Origin: an uncultured Saprospiraceae bacterium
Lineage (GTDB): Bacteria; Bacteroidota; Bacteroidia; Chitinophagales; Saprospiraceae
Assembly (NCBI GenBank): GCA_938007965.1
Contig: CALLMH010000004.1
Coordinates: 62,001-126,000 of the forward strand
DNA length: 64,000 nucleotides
Reading direction: 5' to 3'
The position numbers and the translations under genes were made by a program. Positions 46,229 through 56,326 of the stretch are shown in pieces. The first letter of the stretch is position 1, and every line of letters begins with the position of its first letter. The notes beneath the pieces were generated by a model. It was not told the DNA's origin. It made no database searches and saw nothing but the letters and a program-made list of their open reading frames with translations.

Positions 46229-46724
46229 TGTATTTTTCTTTACCAATTAGAATTCGTAAAATTAGTCTTTTGTTCTGTAATGGGATTCAAAATCGACAAA
46301 AGAAGTAAATAACTCTATCAAATATTGATGTCAGATTTAACTCTGAACCTATAATTAGGGCATAGAAATAGGATTTATTTATAATATGTAAAACACATTA
46401 TAAAAAATTATATTTGTTTATTTTTCATTCATATTACAATAATGTGATATATGAGTCTTTTTTAGAAATTATATTTTGGCAATAGGCTAAAATGCGGGCG
46501 AAATGAATGTTTACTATAGTGTGATTAAGAATATTTATGATCCTAACATGCAATACAAACCACCTATTTTTGTCGATACTAGGAGAAATAAAGGGCTAGA
46601 GATAAAAAATGAGTAAATGCATGTTGTCTTTTTAATAAAATAATCCTACATTTGCACTCGCTTTTGGGGAAGCCACGTCTTTCTCAAAATATTTCAAATA
46701 AATTAAGATAAAAATAGGTAGCAT
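46229..46724. other. Intergenic region before the ribosomal cluster
   Basis: A 496-base AT-rich spacer between divergent genes. It holds the strong str promoter listed separately, and nothing else gene-like. There is no sign of rplL, rpoB or tuf here, so the str cluster starts directly with rpsL. Confidence 0.55.
46623..46654 (+). promoter_or_regulatory. Promoter of the str operon (rpsL)
   Basis: GTTG at 46623-46626 and TACATTTG at 46647-46654 are 20 bases apart, matching the Bacteroidota sigma-factor pattern TTTG / TAnnTTTG. TCCTACATTTGCACTCG (46644-46660) is identical to the promoter before rpsJ. The rpsL start codon lies 70 bases downstream of the box. Confidence 0.75.
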
Positions 46725-47099
46725 ATGCCAACTATTAATCAGTTAGTTAAGAAGGGTAGAAAGAAGATTGTAGAGAAGAGTAAATCAAGAGCTCTAGATT
46801 CATGTCCTCAGAGAAGAGGAGTATGTACGAGAGTTTATACTACAACTCCAAAGAAACCTAACTCGGCACTTAGAAAAGTAGCTAAGGTAAGACTTACAAA
46901 TGGTATCGAGGTTATCGCTTACATACCTGGAGAAGGTCACAATCTTCAAGAGCACTCGATCGTATTGATCAGAGGAGGAAGAGTAAAAGATTTACCAGGG
47001 GTAAGATATACCATCGTAAGGGGTGCATTAGATACAGCTGGAGTTGCAGATAGAACTCAGAGTAGATCTAAGTACGGAGCTAAGAGACCAAAGAAATAA
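46725..47099 (+). CDS. rpsL: 30S ribosomal protein S12
   Basis: A 124-residue protein of the decoding centre. The [15 protein letters not shown] loop (Lys43, Lys44) and [17 protein letters not shown] loop (Lys and Asp positions) are wild-type, so no streptomycin-resistance substitution is visible. It opens the str operon behind a strong promoter and is followed by rpsG after 30 bases. Length equals that of Escherichia coli S12. Confidence 0.98.
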   Translation: MPTINQLVKKGRKKIVEKSKSRALDSCPQRRGVCTRVYTTTPKKPNSALRKVAKVRLTNGIEVIAYIPGEGHNLQEHSIVLIRGGRVKDLPGVRYTIVRGALDTAGVADRTQSRSKYGAKRPKK

Positions 47100-47129
47100 T
47101 AATATCCATTTATCAAGAATAGATAGAAA

Positions 47130-47597
47130 ATGAGAAAAAGAAAGCCAAAAAAGAGAGTCATCCAGCCAGATCCAAGGTTTAATGACATAATGGTAACTCA
47201 ATTCGTAAATAATCTAATGTGGGCTGGTAAGAAAAGTACAGCTTTTAGAATATTTTACGATGCTATGGACAAAATCCAAGAACGTACAGGAGAGGATCCT
47301 CATAAAGTTTGGAAAGATGCATTGAATAATACTACTCCTGCTGTAGAGGTTAGGTCTAGAAGAATCGGTGGTGCTACATTCCAAATACCAACAGAGATTA
47401 GAGCTTCGAGAAAACTATCAATCGGTATGAAATGGTTGGTAAGGTTCTCTAGAGCTAGATCTGGAAAAGGAATGGCTGAAAAGTTAGCTTCTGAGCTGAT
47501 CGCAGCAAGTAAGAATGAAGGAGCCGCAGTAAAAAGAAAAGAAGATACGCACAAAATGGCGGAATCTAACAGAGCATTTGCACACTTTAGAGTATAA
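47130..47597 (+). CDS. rpsG: 30S ribosomal protein S7
   Basis: A 155-residue head-domain protein that starts 16S rRNA 3'-domain assembly. The start MRKRKPKKRVIQPDPRFND and the RSRRIGGATFQIPTEI core are conserved. In Escherichia coli S7 represses its own operon by binding mRNA near rpsG; here the 171-base gap after rpsG holds an 11-bp inverted repeat that could be a control element (inference). Confidence 0.98.
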   Translation: MRKRKPKKRVIQPDPRFNDIMVTQFVNNLMWAGKKSTAFRIFYDAMDKIQERTGEDPHKVWKDALNNTTPAVEVRSRRIGGATFQIPTEIRASRKLSIGMKWLVRFSRARSGKGMAEKLASELIAASKNEGAAVKRKEDTHKMAESNRAFAHFRV

Positions 47598-47700
47598 TTT
47601 CTGAAAGAAGATGTTCTTTAGTACCTCACTGAAACGCGCTACAATCTCTACGAATAGTTTTGAATTTAATGTGTTTTTTGCGGTAACTTAAATAAAAGTA

Positions 47701-47736
47701 AAATAGGTTAGCGGAATTTTTTCTTCTAACCTATTT
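47701..47736 (+). promoter_or_regulatory. Perfect 11-bp inverted repeat between rpsG and fusA
   Basis: AAATAGGTTAG pairs with CTAACCTATTT around a 14-base loop that contains a TTTTTT run. It lies 33 bases before the fusA start. The T-run is in the loop, not after the stem, so a simple terminator is unlikely; an RNA leader or protein-binding hairpin is possible. A TAGTTTTG at 47655-47662 is a potential -7 box for a separate fusA promoter, without a good -33 partner. Confidence 0.4.
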
Positions 47737-47768
47737 CCATTAGATATAAATATATAATCATACATATC

Positions 47769-49898
47769 ATGTCAAAAGATTTAAAATTCACTAGAAATAT
47801 TGGTATTGCTGCGCACATTGATGCGGGTAAGACTACAACAACAGAAAGAGTACTGTACTATACAGGTATGAGCCACAAGATTGGTGAAGTGCACGATGGT
47901 GCAGCTACGATGGATTGGATGGAACAAGAGCAAGAAAGAGGTATCACTATTACTTCTGCGGCCACTAAGACCAACTGGAATTGGAAAGGTCAAGATTTTC
48001 CAATGAACATTATCGATACTCCTGGTCACGTTGATTTCACTGTTGAGGTGAATAGATCTTTGAGAGTGCTGGATGGTCTTGTATTTTTATTCTGTGCAGT
48101 ATCAGGTGTTGAGCCTCAATCTGAGACCAACTGGAGACTTGCGGATAACTACAAAGTGCCTAGAATCGGATTCGTAAATAAAATGGATAGATCAGGTGCT
48201 GATTTCTTCTCTGTTGTAAAAGACGTAAAAGAGAAATTAGGTTCTGAAGCAATACCTCTTCAGGTGCCAATAGGGGCCGAAGAGACATTCAAAGGAGTAG
48301 TTGATCTTATTACAGGAAAAGCTATAATCTGGAATGAACACGATATGGGCTCAACATACGAAGAGATCCCAGTGCCAGAAGATTTAGTTGATATCGTGAG
48401 CGAGTGGAGAGAAAAGCTCCTCGAAGCAGTTGCTGAATACGATGAGACTTTGATGGAGAAATATTTCGAAGATCCAGCTAGTATCACAGAGCAAGAAATG
48501 ATCAATGCAGTAAGAGGTGCAGTATTGGATGCTAAGTTTGTTCCAATGATGTGTGGATCTGCATTTAAGAATAAAGGAGTACAGGCTGTATTAGATGCAG
48601 TATGTGCATATTTGCCTTCTCCGCTTGATATCGATGCGGTAACAGGTACTAATCCTTCAACAGATGAGCCTGAAGAAAGAGCACCTTCTGTAGATGAGCC
48701 TTTCTGTGCGTTAGCATTTAAGATCGCTACGGATCCGTTCGTAGGTAGATTAGCATTCTTTAGAGTGTACTCTGGAGCATTAGATGCAGGATCTTATATT
48801 CTAAATACGAGATCAGGAAATAAAGAAAGAATATCTAGATTATACCAGATGCACTCTAATAAGCAGAATGCAATACCAAGGGTAGAGGCTGGAGACATTG
48901 CTGCCGGTGTAGGATTTAAAGATCTAAGAACGGGAGATACTATCTGTGATGCAAGTGCACCAATCGTACTAGAAAGTATGGTATTCCCTGAGCCAGTAAT
49001 CGGGGTTGCAGTAGAACCAAAATCTCAAAAAGATTTGGATAAGTTAGGTATGGCTTTAGCTAAGTTAGCAGAAGAAGATCCAACATTCAAAGTGAGATAC
49101 GACGAAGATACGAATCAGACTGTAATCTCTGGAATGGGAGAACTTCACTTAGAGATCATTATTGATAGATTGAAGAGAGAGTTCAAAGTAGATTGTAGCC
49201 AAGGAGCTCCTCAAGTAACTTACAAAGAGGCACTTACTTCTATGGTAGACCATACTGAGAAGCTCAAGAAGCAATCAGGTGGATCTGGACTATTTGCTCA
49301 GATGTCATTCAGATTGAGTCCTGCAGACCAAGAATTCTTGGATTCTGATGAATTCAAGTCAGGTAAAACGAAACTACAATTTGTGAACAAGATTGTGGGT
49401 GGATCTATTCCTAAAGAATTTTTCCCATCAATCGTTAAAGGGTTCAATGCTATGATGGACAATGGTGTCCTTGCGGGATACAAAATTGATAGTATGAAAG
49501 TTGAGCTTTATGATGGTAATACGCACGCAGTGGATAGTAAGCCTATCGCATTTGAACTCTGTGCGAAAGAAGGATTCAAAGCTGCAGCTGCAAAAGCGAA
49601 GCCTGTATTACTTGAGCCAATCATGAAGTTGACTATTGTAACTCCTGAAGAGTATACAGGGTCAGTTATCGGTGATTTGAACAGAAGAAGAGGTCTACCA
49701 AAAGGTCAAGTGCCGAGACAAGGTGGAGCTGTAACAATTGATGCAGAGGTTCCATTATCTGAAATGTTTGGATATGTAACAGATCTAAGAACTATCACAT
49801 CGGGTAGAGCTAGTAGTACAATGGAATTTGCTCACTTCAATCCTGCACCTAAGAGTGTTGTCGAGGCTGTAATGGCAGAAGCAAGAGGGGAAGTGTAA
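47769..49898 (+). CDS. fusA: Elongation factor G
   Basis: A 709-residue translational GTPase driving ribosome translocation and, with RRF, recycling. GTP-binding loops are [12 protein letters not shown] (G1), switch [21 protein letters not shown] (G3) and NKMD (G4). Domain IV contains [13 protein letters not shown], and the C-terminal domain is intact ([15 protein letters not shown]). It is the last gene of the str operon here; tuf is absent, as usual in Bacteroidota. A strong terminator follows. Confidence 0.98.
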   Translation: MSKDLKFTRNIGIAAHIDAGKTTTTERVLYYTGMSHKIGEVHDGAATMDWMEQEQERGITITSAATKTNWNWKGQDFPMNIIDTPGHVDFTVEVNRSLRVLDGLVFLFCAVSGVEPQSETNWRLADNYKVPRIGFVNKMDRSGADFFSVVKDVKEKLGSEAIPLQVPIGAEETFKGVVDLITGKAIIWNEHDMGSTYEEIPVPEDLVDIVSEWREKLLEAVAEYDETLMEKYFEDPASITEQEMINAVRGAVLDAKFVPMMCGSAFKNKGVQAVLDAVCAYLPSPLDIDAVTGTNPSTDEPEERAPSVDEPFCALAFKIATDPFVGRLAFFRVYSGALDAGSYILNTRSGNKERISRLYQMHSNKQNAIPRVEAGDIAAGVGFKDLRTGDTICDASAPIVLESMVFPEPVIGVAVEPKSQKDLDKLGMALAKLAEEDPTFKVRYDEDTNQTVISGMGELHLEIIIDRLKREFKVDCSQGAPQVTYKEALTSMVDHTEKLKKQSGGSGLFAQMSFRLSPADQEFLDSDEFKSGKTKLQFVNKIVGGSIPKEFFPSIVKGFNAMMDNGVLAGYKIDSMKVELYDGNTHAVDSKPIAFELCAKEGFKAAAAKAKPVLLEPIMKLTIVTPEEYTGSVIGDLNRRRGLPKGQVPRQGGAVTIDAEVPLSEMFGYVTDLRTITSGRASSTMEFAHFNPAPKSVVEAVMAEARGEV

Positions 49899-49930
49899 AA
49901 TGTACTTCAAATAAATAAAATTGAATAAAG

Positions 49931-49969
49931 CAAAGGGGCTAATCTTAATTGATTGGTCCCTTTGTTTTT
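49931..49969 (+). terminator. Rho-independent terminator after fusA
   Basis: CAAAGGGGCTAATC pairs with GATTGGTCCCTTTG over 14 positions (two G-U pairs) around a TTAATT loop, followed by TTTTTG. It ends the str operon and separates it from the S10 operon. Confidence 0.9.
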
Positions 49970-50438
49970 GTAAAGCGAATTAGAATATAATAGTATATTA
50001 GGCACTTCGTAATATTTTAAAAACATATTGATTTAGAATAGCTCCAAGCAGGGATCAGAATAGGTAGGAGGATGAAGATTATAATATTGTTAGTCTTTCT
50101 TTTTTTTATAAATGAAAGACAGCGGGCACAATTCAATATTAGAGTGTTAATGTATTGCTATTTGGATCAGCTTATGATTTCAGTGATGTAGATTGCTAGT
50201 GAGGTGTTAATTACTGCTTTCAGTTGCATTTAATAATATTGTATTTCGTATTCAAATATAGCTTTAAAGTCGCTATAAAAATTCTAGATAAGGGGAGTAA
50301 GCCAACGTTTATTTGGCAGCTTCAAATCAAGATGCAACAAACTGCAAGGAATTGCTATTCATATATGAAAAAGCTATATATGACAAGGGGTTCAGCAATA
50401 TTTTTCTTTCTAGAAAATTGTAATTAATTGCGTATTAG
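49970..50438. other. Gene-poor gap between the str and S10 operons
   Basis: The fusA-rpsJ interval totals 608 bases. Apart from the terminator, the possible gene remnant and the rpsJ promoter it holds nothing recognisable. A 67-codon frame at 50224-50427 has no family features. In other Bacteroidota I would expect fusA to be followed closely by rpsJ, so this gap may be a site of loss or insertion. Confidence 0.4.
50072..50191 (+). pseudogene. Possible remnant of a secreted-protein gene (short signal-peptide-like frame)
   Basis: An ATG preceded by AGGAGG opens a 39-codon frame, MKIIILLVFLFFINERQRAQ and onward, in which a hydrophobic core is followed by an RAQF motif resembling a Bacteroidota signal peptide and its cleavage site. 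It then stops at TAG. The downstream sequence gives fragments such as LFGSAYDFSDV in another frame before stops, as expected for a decayed outer-membrane protein gene. The evidence is weak; it may also be chance. Confidence 0.25.
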
Positions 50439-50470
50439 CTTGCAGGATGAGTTTATTCTTCCTACATTTG
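50439..50470 (+). promoter_or_regulatory. Promoter of the S10 operon (rpsJ)
   Basis: CTTG at 50439-50442 and TACATTTG at 50463-50470 are 20 bases apart. Positions 50460-50476 are identical over 17 bases to the str promoter. The start codon of rpsJ lies 36 bases downstream, leaving no room for the long leader used for L4 autoregulation in Escherichia coli. Confidence 0.75.
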
Positions 50471-50506
50471 CACTCGATTTAGAAACAAACATTTTTAAGA
50501 AAGGCT

Positions 50507-50815
50507 ATGAATCAAAAAATTAGAATAAAACTTCGTTCTTACGATCACAATTTAGTTGATAAAAGTACGGAGAAGATCGTCAAAACTGTTCGTAACAGTG
50601 GGGCGGTTATTTCTGGTCCGATTCCGCTGCCCACTAAGAAAGAAATATTTACAGTATTGCGTTCACCGCACGTAAATAAGAAATCTCGTGAGCAGTTCCA
50701 GATGAGAACACACAAACGATTGATTGAAATATTTACACCTACACAGAAAACTGTAGATGCACTATCGAAGCTTGAACTTCCAAGTGGGGTAGATATCCAA
50801 GTCAAATTGACATAA
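50507..50815 (+). CDS. rpsJ: 30S ribosomal protein S10
   Basis: A 102-residue 30S head protein, also the NusE antitermination factor in the NusB complex. [20 protein letters not shown] and the loop [20 protein letters not shown] are conserved. First gene of the S10 operon, directly behind its promoter; a 78-base gap precedes rplC. Confidence 0.98.
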   Translation: MNQKIRIKLRSYDHNLVDKSTEKIVKTVRNSGAVISGPIPLPTKKEIFTVLRSPHVNKKSREQFQMRTHKRLIEIFTPTQKTVDALSKLELPSGVDIQVKLT

Positions 50816-50893
50816 TTTCATTTTTTTGAAAATAACAAACGGGTGTGAGCGAGTTGCTTCATATCACGTTAGTAATTATATAAAACCTATAAC

Positions 50894-51520
50894 ATGAACG
50901 GAATAATAGGTAAAAAGATTGGTATGACCAGCATCTTCAATGAAGATGGAAGAAATATTAGTTGTACAATTGTAGAGGCTGCTCCAAATGTAGTGACACA
51001 AGTTAAGAGTGAGGATACAGATGGATATTCTGCTATTCAATTGAGTCATGGTGAAGCTAAAGCTAAAAAAGGACGTACTTCTAAAGCTCTTCAAGGACAT
51101 TTTGATAAAGCTGGAACAACACCAAAAAGAAAGTCTATCGAGTTTAGAGATTGTACTTTAGATAAGTCTCTGGGAGATACTGTTGCTATTAGTGACATTT
51201 TCGAAGAGGGAGATATTGTTAGAGCAATCGGAAAATCAAAAGGTAAGGGTTTTCAGGGTGTAGTAAAGAGATACAACTTTAGAGGTGTAGGTGATGCTAC
51301 TCACGGTCAGCACAATAGACTCAGAGCGCCAGGTTCAATTGGTGCCGCTTCATATCCTGCGAAAGTAGTGAAAGGTATGAGAATGGCCGGTAGAATGGGA
51401 GGCGACAGAGTTACTGTTAAGAACCTGCAAGTAGTAAGAATATTGGAAGATAAAAATCTATTGTTAATCAAAGGTGCTATTCCAGGACACAAAGGTTCTA
51501 TAGTAGTTATCGAAAAATAA
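50894..51520 (+). CDS. rplC: 50S ribosomal protein L3
   Basis: A 208-residue early-assembly protein of the large subunit. The N-terminus [13 protein letters not shown] and the central loop [21 protein letters not shown], which reaches towards the peptidyl transferase centre, are conserved. Only 8 bases separate it from rplD. Confidence 0.98.
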   Translation: MNGIIGKKIGMTSIFNEDGRNISCTIVEAAPNVVTQVKSEDTDGYSAIQLSHGEAKAKKGRTSKALQGHFDKAGTTPKRKSIEFRDCTLDKSLGDTVAISDIFEEGDIVRAIGKSKGKGFQGVVKRYNFRGVGDATHGQHNRLRAPGSIGAASYPAKVVKGMRMAGRMGGDRVTVKNLQVVRILEDKNLLLIKGAIPGHKGSIVVIEK

Positions 51521-51528
51521 CAAGAAGG

Positions 51529-52158
51529 ATGAAATTAGATATAGTAAATATAACAGGTGCAGCTACTGGAAAGAGCATAGATCTTCCAGAAGTTATTTTT
51601 GGAATCGAACCAAATGAGCATGCTGTATATCTTGCAGTGAAGCAATATAATGCTGCACAAAGGCAAGGAACACACAAAGCTAAGGAGAAAGGTGAAATAA
51701 CTGCTTCTACGCGTAAGATAAAGAAACAAAAAGGAACAGGAACAGCAAGAGCTGGTTCATTGAAGTCTGGTGTTTTTAGAGGTGGTGGTAGAATGTTCGG
51801 ACCAAGGCCTAGAAATTATGATTTCAAGCTAAATAAAAAGGTTAAGTCTTTGGCTAGAGCTTCAGCGTTATCACACAAGGTGAAAAATGGGAATCTCTCC
51901 GTTATTGAAGATTTTACTTTTGACGCACCTAAGACAAAGAGCTTTGTATCCGTTCTAGAAGGATTATCATTAGAAGGAAAAAAATCATTATTCATCACTA
52001 CTGAACATAATACGAATGTGTACGTGTCTAGTAGAAATATCCAAAGAACACAGGTTGTGAGCGTAGATGAGGTAAATACTTACCAAATCATGAATGCTAA
52101 TAACGTTGTAATATCTGAAGGAGCGGTGGGTAAATTGAAAGAATTGTACGCCAAATAA
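51529..52158 (+). CDS. rplD: 50S ribosomal protein L4
   Basis: A 209-residue protein that lines the peptide exit tunnel. The extended loop KQKGTGTARAGSLKSGVFRGG is conserved. In Escherichia coli L4 represses this operon, but the leader needed for that is not seen here. It is 10 bases from rplW. Confidence 0.98.
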   Translation: MKLDIVNITGAATGKSIDLPEVIFGIEPNEHAVYLAVKQYNAAQRQGTHKAKEKGEITASTRKIKKQKGTGTARAGSLKSGVFRGGGRMFGPRPRNYDFKLNKKVKSLARASALSHKVKNGNLSVIEDFTFDAPKTKSFVSVLEGLSLEGKKSLFITTEHNTNVYVSSRNIQRTQVVSVDEVNTYQIMNANNVVISEGAVGKLKELYAK

Positions 52159-52168
52159 ATAAGAAATC

Positions 52169-52471
52169 ATGGCTAAGAATATACTTATAAAACCGATCAT
52201 TTCTGAGAAATCTGAGATTTTATCTGCGGGTACACCGAGTCAGTATAGTTTCGTTGTAAATAAAGCGGCGAATAAAATTGAAGTGAAAAAAGCGGTAGAA
52301 GAAATGTATCCAGGTGTGAAAGTCAGCAGAGTAAATACTGCAATGATGCCTGCCAAAGCAAAATCTAGAAATACTAGAGCTGGAGTTTTGAAGGGTAGAG
52401 TTAGTGGCTTCAAGAAAGCTTATGTAACTCTCGCCGAAGGTAGCGAAATAGACTTTTTCGGAGAGGTTTAA
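52169..52471 (+). CDS. rplW: 50S ribosomal protein L23
   Basis: A 100-residue protein at the exit-tunnel mouth, the docking point for trigger factor and SRP. ILIKPIISEKSEIL at the start and NKIEVKKAVEEMYPGVKV in the middle are typical. A 95-base gap to rplB follows, without an obvious terminator or promoter. Confidence 0.98.
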   Translation: MAKNILIKPIISEKSEILSAGTPSQYSFVVNKAANKIEVKKAVEEMYPGVKVSRVNTAMMPAKAKSRNTRAGVLKGRVSGFKKAYVTLAEGSEIDFFGEV

Positions 52472-52566
52472 TACCAATCGACGAAAATGAATGTGATGAA
52501 AACTAGCAATTGATTATTGGTTTATTACTAGTTTATATAATACATACTTGATAAAAAGAAAAAGAC

Positions 52567-53394
52567 ATGCCAATAAAAAAATACAATCCGATAACACCTG
52601 GTACTAGAACTAGAGTAGGCAATGCCTATTCTGAAGTTACTAAACAGAAACCAGAAAAAAGTCTTACTAGCGGTAAGGCACGGACAGGTGGTAGAAACCA
52701 CGATGGTAAAATGACCATGAGACACATTGGTGGGGGTCATAAGAAGAAATATAGAAGTATAGATTTCAAAAGAGAGAAGGATAATATTCCTGCGAAAGTG
52801 AAGTCTATAGAGTATGATCCGAATAGAACAGCGTACATTGCGCTTTTATGGTATGCTGATGGTGAGAAACGTTATATCGTAGCACCTGACAAGTTAGCTG
52901 TAGGATCTGAAATATTATCTGGCGAAAAGGCGCTCCCAGAAGTAGGGAATGCACTATTTTTGAGAGATGTACCTCTAGGGTCTCCAATACATGCAATCGA
53001 GATGACACCTGGTAAGGGTGCTGCATTAGCAAGGTCTGCGGGGACATATGGAACACTAGTAAGTAGAGAAGGGCAATATGTAATAGTAAAGTTGCCGTCT
53101 GGTGAAGTTAGAAAAATATTATCTACTTGTAAGGCTACAATTGGTACTACAAGTAATCCTGATCACGGTCTAACTGTATTAGGTAAAGCGGGTAGAAGAA
53201 GATGGTTAGGTAGAAGACCTAGAGTTAGAGGTGTAGCTATGAACCCGGTAGATCACCCAATGGGTGGGGGTGAAGGTAGATCTTCTGGAGGTCATCCAAG
53301 ATCTAGAACTGGTGTAATGGCAAAAGGTCAGAAAACTAGAAACCCTAAGAAAGCTTCTAACAAGCTGATAATAACGAGAAGAAAGAAAAAATAA
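52567..53394 (+). CDS. rplB: 50S ribosomal protein L2
   Basis: A 275-residue protein required for subunit association and peptidyl transferase assembly. The C-terminal [20 protein letters not shown] segment, with the conserved functional His, is present, as is [20 protein letters not shown] near the N-terminus. Spacing to rpsS is 23 bases. Confidence 0.98.
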   Translation: MPIKKYNPITPGTRTRVGNAYSEVTKQKPEKSLTSGKARTGGRNHDGKMTMRHIGGGHKKKYRSIDFKREKDNIPAKVKSIEYDPNRTAYIALLWYADGEKRYIVAPDKLAVGSEILSGEKALPEVGNALFLRDVPLGSPIHAIEMTPGKGAALARSAGTYGTLVSREGQYVIVKLPSGEVRKILSTCKATIGTTSNPDHGLTVLGKAGRRRWLGRRPRVRGVAMNPVDHPMGGGEGRSSGGHPRSRTGVMAKGQKTRNPKKASNKLIITRRKKK

Positions 53395-53417
53395 TAATTA
53401 GCAATTAATACAATATA

Positions 53418-53681
53418 ATGGCTAGATCAATAAAAAAAGGACCGTACGTATTTCACAAGCTTTTGAATAAGATTAAGAAGGCACAGTCGTCAGAAAGAAA
53501 ATCTGTAATCAAGACTTGGTCACGATCTTCAATGATTATTCCTGGGATGGTAGGATTAACGATTGCGGTTCACAATGGAAAAACTTTCGTACCTGTTTTT
53601 GTTACAGAAAATATGGTAGGTCACAAACTTGGCGAATTTTCTCCTACGAGAACATTCAAAGGTCACGGAGGTAAAAAGTAA
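53418..53681 (+). CDS. rpsS: 30S ribosomal protein S19
   Basis: An 87-residue head protein. [19 protein letters not shown] and [20 protein letters not shown], then [20 protein letters not shown], are canonical. It works with S13 in the A-site finger contacts. Slightly shorter at the C-terminus than Escherichia coli S19. Confidence 0.98.
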   Translation: MARSIKKGPYVFHKLLNKIKKAQSSERKSVIKTWSRSSMIIPGMVGLTIAVHNGKTFVPVFVTENMVGHKLGEFSPTRTFKGHGGKK

Positions 53682-53712
53682 TTATTAGCGAAAGCTCGAA
53701 AAATTATATAGC

Positions 53713-54093
53713 ATGGAAGCTGTTGCAAAATTAAGAAATTGTCCAATGTCGGCTAGAAAGATGAGAATCGTAGCTGATAATATCAGAGGAAAATCTGTAG
53801 ACGAAGCTTTAAATATTTTAAAGTTTACTAAGAAGGAAGCTGCCACTTGGTTAGAAAAAGTAGTAGTTGCTGCTGTAGCAAATTGGGAGAATAAAGGTGA
53901 TATGGTATATAGTGCCGCCGATTATGATCTTAAGATTAAGACAGCATTCGTTGATGAAGGAACTATGCTCAAAAGATTCAGACCCGCTCCACATGGTAGA
54001 GCACACAGGATCAGAAAGAGACAAAATCACGTAACTATCATTGTTGAAAATGGTGTTGCAATTAATGAAACAAACTCAGTAGAACAAGCATAA
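53713..54093 (+). CDS. rplV: 50S ribosomal protein L22
   Basis: A 126-residue protein; its beta-hairpin (about residues 80-105, [20 protein letters not shown]) lines the exit tunnel where macrolides bind. The start matches the family ([20 protein letters not shown]). The C-terminal end is about 15 residues longer than in Escherichia coli. Confidence 0.97.
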   Translation: MEAVAKLRNCPMSARKMRIVADNIRGKSVDEALNILKFTKKEAATWLEKVVVAAVANWENKGDMVYSAADYDLKIKTAFVDEGTMLKRFRPAPHGRAHRIRKRQNHVTIIVENGVAINETNSVEQA

Positions 54094-54103
54094 CTATTTA
54101 GAT

Positions 54104-54847
54104 ATGGGTCAAAAGACAAATCCAATAGGTAATAGATTAGGAATCATCAGAGGATGGGATTCTAATTGGTACGGAGGTAAATCTTTCGGAGCTAAAGTTG
54201 TAGAGGACGAAAAGATCAGAAGATACCTAAATGCTAGAATCACAAAAGGTGGTGTGGCAAGAATAGTTATAGAAAGAACTCTTAAGAGAGTAACTGTTAC
54301 TATACATACTTCTAGACCTGGTATCATTATCGGAAAAGGAGGTTCTGAGGTTGATAGAATAAAAGAAGAGCTTAAGAAGCTTACAGGTAAGGATATTCAG
54401 ATCAACATTGTTGAAATTAGAAAGCCTGAATTAGATGCTTCTATTGTAGGTGAGAGTATCGCAAAGCAGATCGAATCTAGAATTAATTATAGAAGAGCCA
54501 TCAAGATGGCTATTCAATCTACGATGAGAGCTGGTGCTGAAGGGATAAAAGTCAGAATCTCAGGAAGACTCAATGGAGCAGAGATGGCGCGATCTGAAGA
54601 GTATAAGGACGGAAGAACTCCATTACATACTTTCAGAGCCGATATTGACTATAAGCTTCATGAAGCGCTTACCGTATACGGGAAGATTGGTATTAAGGTA
54701 TGGATATGTAAGGGAGAAGTACTTGGTAAGAGAGATCTCTCTCCAAATGTAGGTGTAGAATCTGGTAAAGGAGGAAGAGGTGACAGAAGAGGAGGTCGTG
54801 ACAATAGAAGAGGGAACGATAGAAGAGGAAACGATAGGAGAAGATAA
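54104..54847 (+). CDS. rpsC: 30S ribosomal protein S3 with Arg/Gly-rich C-terminal tail
   Basis: A 247-residue protein at the mRNA entry tunnel. KH domain ([20 protein letters not shown]) and C-terminal domain ([15 protein letters not shown]) are intact. The last roughly 28 residues are made of GRGDRRGG and [10 protein letters not shown] units, a positively charged, disordered extension compared with Escherichia coli S3. It may touch mRNA or rRNA. A 70-base gap with a possible -7 box follows. Confidence 0.97.
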   Translation: MGQKTNPIGNRLGIIRGWDSNWYGGKSFGAKVVEDEKIRRYLNARITKGGVARIVIERTLKRVTVTIHTSRPGIIIGKGGSEVDRIKEELKKLTGKDIQINIVEIRKPELDASIVGESIAKQIESRINYRRAIKMAIQSTMRAGAEGIKVRISGRLNGAEMARSEEYKDGRTPLHTFRADIDYKLHEALTVYGKIGIKVWICKGEVLGKRDLSPNVGVESGKGGRGDRRGGRDNRRGNDRRGNDRRR

Positions 54848-54862
54848 TTAAGTCAATTTGTT

Positions 54863-54870
54863 GTACCTTT
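54863..54870 (+). promoter_or_regulatory. Possible internal promoter -7 box before rplP
   Basis: TACCTTTG fits TAnnTTTG in the unusually wide rpsC-rplP gap, 47 bases before the rplP start codon. No -33 box is found at the right distance, so this is only a candidate. Confidence 0.3.
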
Positions 54871-54917
54871 GCCAATCTTTTGAAAAAAAGAGGGTAAAAA
54901 TATAAAACATTTTTAAG

Positions 54918-55334
54918 ATGTTACAACCGAAAAGAACAAAATATAGAAAGCAGCAGAAAGGAAGATTAAAGGGAATTGCCCATAGAGGTAGTACTATTAA
55001 TTTCGGTTCTTTTGCTTTAAAGTCAATGGACGAGAAGTTTATTACAAACAGGCAGATTGAATCTGCAAGGATTGCAATGACGAGGTTCATGAAGAGGGAA
55101 GGGAAAGTGTGGATTAGAATATTTCCAGACAAGCCTATTACTAAGAAGCCAGCCGAGGTAAGGATGGGTAAAGGTAAGGGTGCACTTGATCATTATGTAG
55201 CGGCGATAAAGCCAGGTACTATTATGTTTGAGATGGATGGAGTACCTATGGATGTAGCACAAGAGGCTATGAGATTAGCTGCACAAAAACTTCCAGTTAA
55301 GACAAAGTTTGTAGTTAGACGTGACTTTGCATAA
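54918..55334 (+). CDS. rplP: 50S ribosomal protein L16
   Basis: A 138-residue protein near the A-site tRNA and the 5S r[22 protein letters not shown] and the [20 protein letters not shown] loop, which carries the hydroxylatable Arg, are conserved. It begins the second half of the S10 operon. Confidence 0.98.
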   Translation: MLQPKRTKYRKQQKGRLKGIAHRGSTINFGSFALKSMDEKFITNRQIESARIAMTRFMKREGKVWIRIFPDKPITKKPAEVRMGKGKGALDHYVAAIKPGTIMFEMDGVPMDVAQEAMRLAAQKLPVKTKFVVRRDFA

Positions 55335-55362
55335 TTTGGTTAAATATTAAAGTTGAACAAAC

Positions 55363-55617
55363 ATGGCAACTAAGAAATTTATAGAGCTTCAAGAGCTCGC
55401 AGATGATGTTTTGAAAAATGAGCTGGTAGAGGCACAGGCTGATCATAATAAGATGAAGTTTGAGCATGCCATCAAGGGATTGGAGAATCCACTAGTACTT
55501 AGAGAGGTGAAAAAGGATATCGCTAGACTTCAGACTGAGATAAGAAGAAGAGAGATAGCTGCTATGACACCACAGCAACTAGCTAAGAGAACTAAGATTA
55601 GATCAAGAAGAAAATAA
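55363..55617 (+). CDS. rpmC: 50S ribosomal protein L29, C-terminally extended
   Basis: An 84-residue helical-hairpin protein at the exit tunnel (Escherichia coli: 63). The pattern [19 protein letters not shown] and [18 protein letters not shown] matches. The additional 20 residues at the C-terminus are basic ([14 protein letters not shown]) and may bind rRNA. Spacing to neighbours is about 30 bases. Confidence 0.96.
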   Translation: MATKKFIELQELADDVLKNELVEAQADHNKMKFEHAIKGLENPLVLREVKKDIARLQTEIRRREIAAMTPQQLAKRTKIRSRRK

Positions 55618-55646
55618 TACGGCTTAAGCTGCAAATTAATTTAGCA

Positions 55647-55904
55647 ATGACAGAAAGAGCAATACGTAAACAAAGAATAGGTACAGTTTCCAGCAGTAAA
55701 ATGGATAAGTCTATATCTGTACTTGTAGAAAGAAAATTAAGACACCCGATTTACGGTAAATTCGTAAAGAAGTCGAAAAAATTTATCGCACACGATGAGA
55801 AAAACGAGTGCAATGAAGGTGACAAAGTGAAGATTATGGAGTGTCGTCCGCTTAGTAAGAGAAAAAGATGGAGACTAATTGATATTCTCGAAAGAGCTAA
55901 ATAG
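55647..55904 (+). CDS. rpsQ: 30S ribosomal protein S17
   Basis: An 85-residue OB-fold protein of the 30S body. Conserved stretches are [26 protein letters not shown]-like [14 protein letters not shown] and [12 protein letters not shown]. Same length as the Escherichia coli protein. Confidence 0.98.
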   Translation: MTERAIRKQRIGTVSSSKMDKSISVLVERKLRHPIYGKFVKKSKKFIAHDEKNECNEGDKVKIMECRPLSKRKRWRLIDILERAK

Positions 55905-55933
55905 TATATTCATAACGCTATAAATTATTAGCA

Positions 55934-56299
55934 ATGATACAACAAGAATCAAGACTCAAAGTAGCTGATAACAGTGGAGCCAAGGAGGTACTATGTATTA
56001 GAGTACTAGGTGGGTCAAAAAGAAGATATGCATCAGTAGGTGATCAAATTGTGGTTACTGTAAAGCATGCAAACCCTGGAGGGGTAAAAAAAGGAACAGT
56101 ATCAAGAGCTGTTATCGTAAGGACAAAAAAAGAGATCCGAAGAAAGGATGGATCTTACATTAGATTTGATGATAATGCAGTAGTATTGTTAACAGCTAAT
56201 GAAGAGCCAAGAGGATCTAGGATTTTTGGGCCTGTGGCGAGAGAGTTAAGGGATGGTGATTATATGAAGATTATATCTTTAGCACCAGAGGTACTTTAA
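55934..56299 (+). CDS. rplN: 50S ribosomal protein L14
   Basis: A 121-residue protein on the inter-subunit face; partner of the silencing factor Rsf[20 protein letters not shown] and [14 protein letters not shown] are canonical. Normal length and context. Confidence 0.98.
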   Translation: MIQQESRLKVADNSGAKEVLCIRVLGGSKRRYASVGDQIVVTVKHANPGGVKKGTVSRAVIVRTKKEIRRKDGSYIRFDDNAVVLLTANEEPRGSRIFGPVARELRDGDYMKIISLAPEVL

Positions 56300-56326
56300 T
56301 TTGTTGAACATTTAGCATATTAAGAA

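Noticed and set aside
50224-50427. 67-codon open frame between fusA and rpsJ
   Set aside because: Composition looks random, no family features; at most a piece of a decayed gene.
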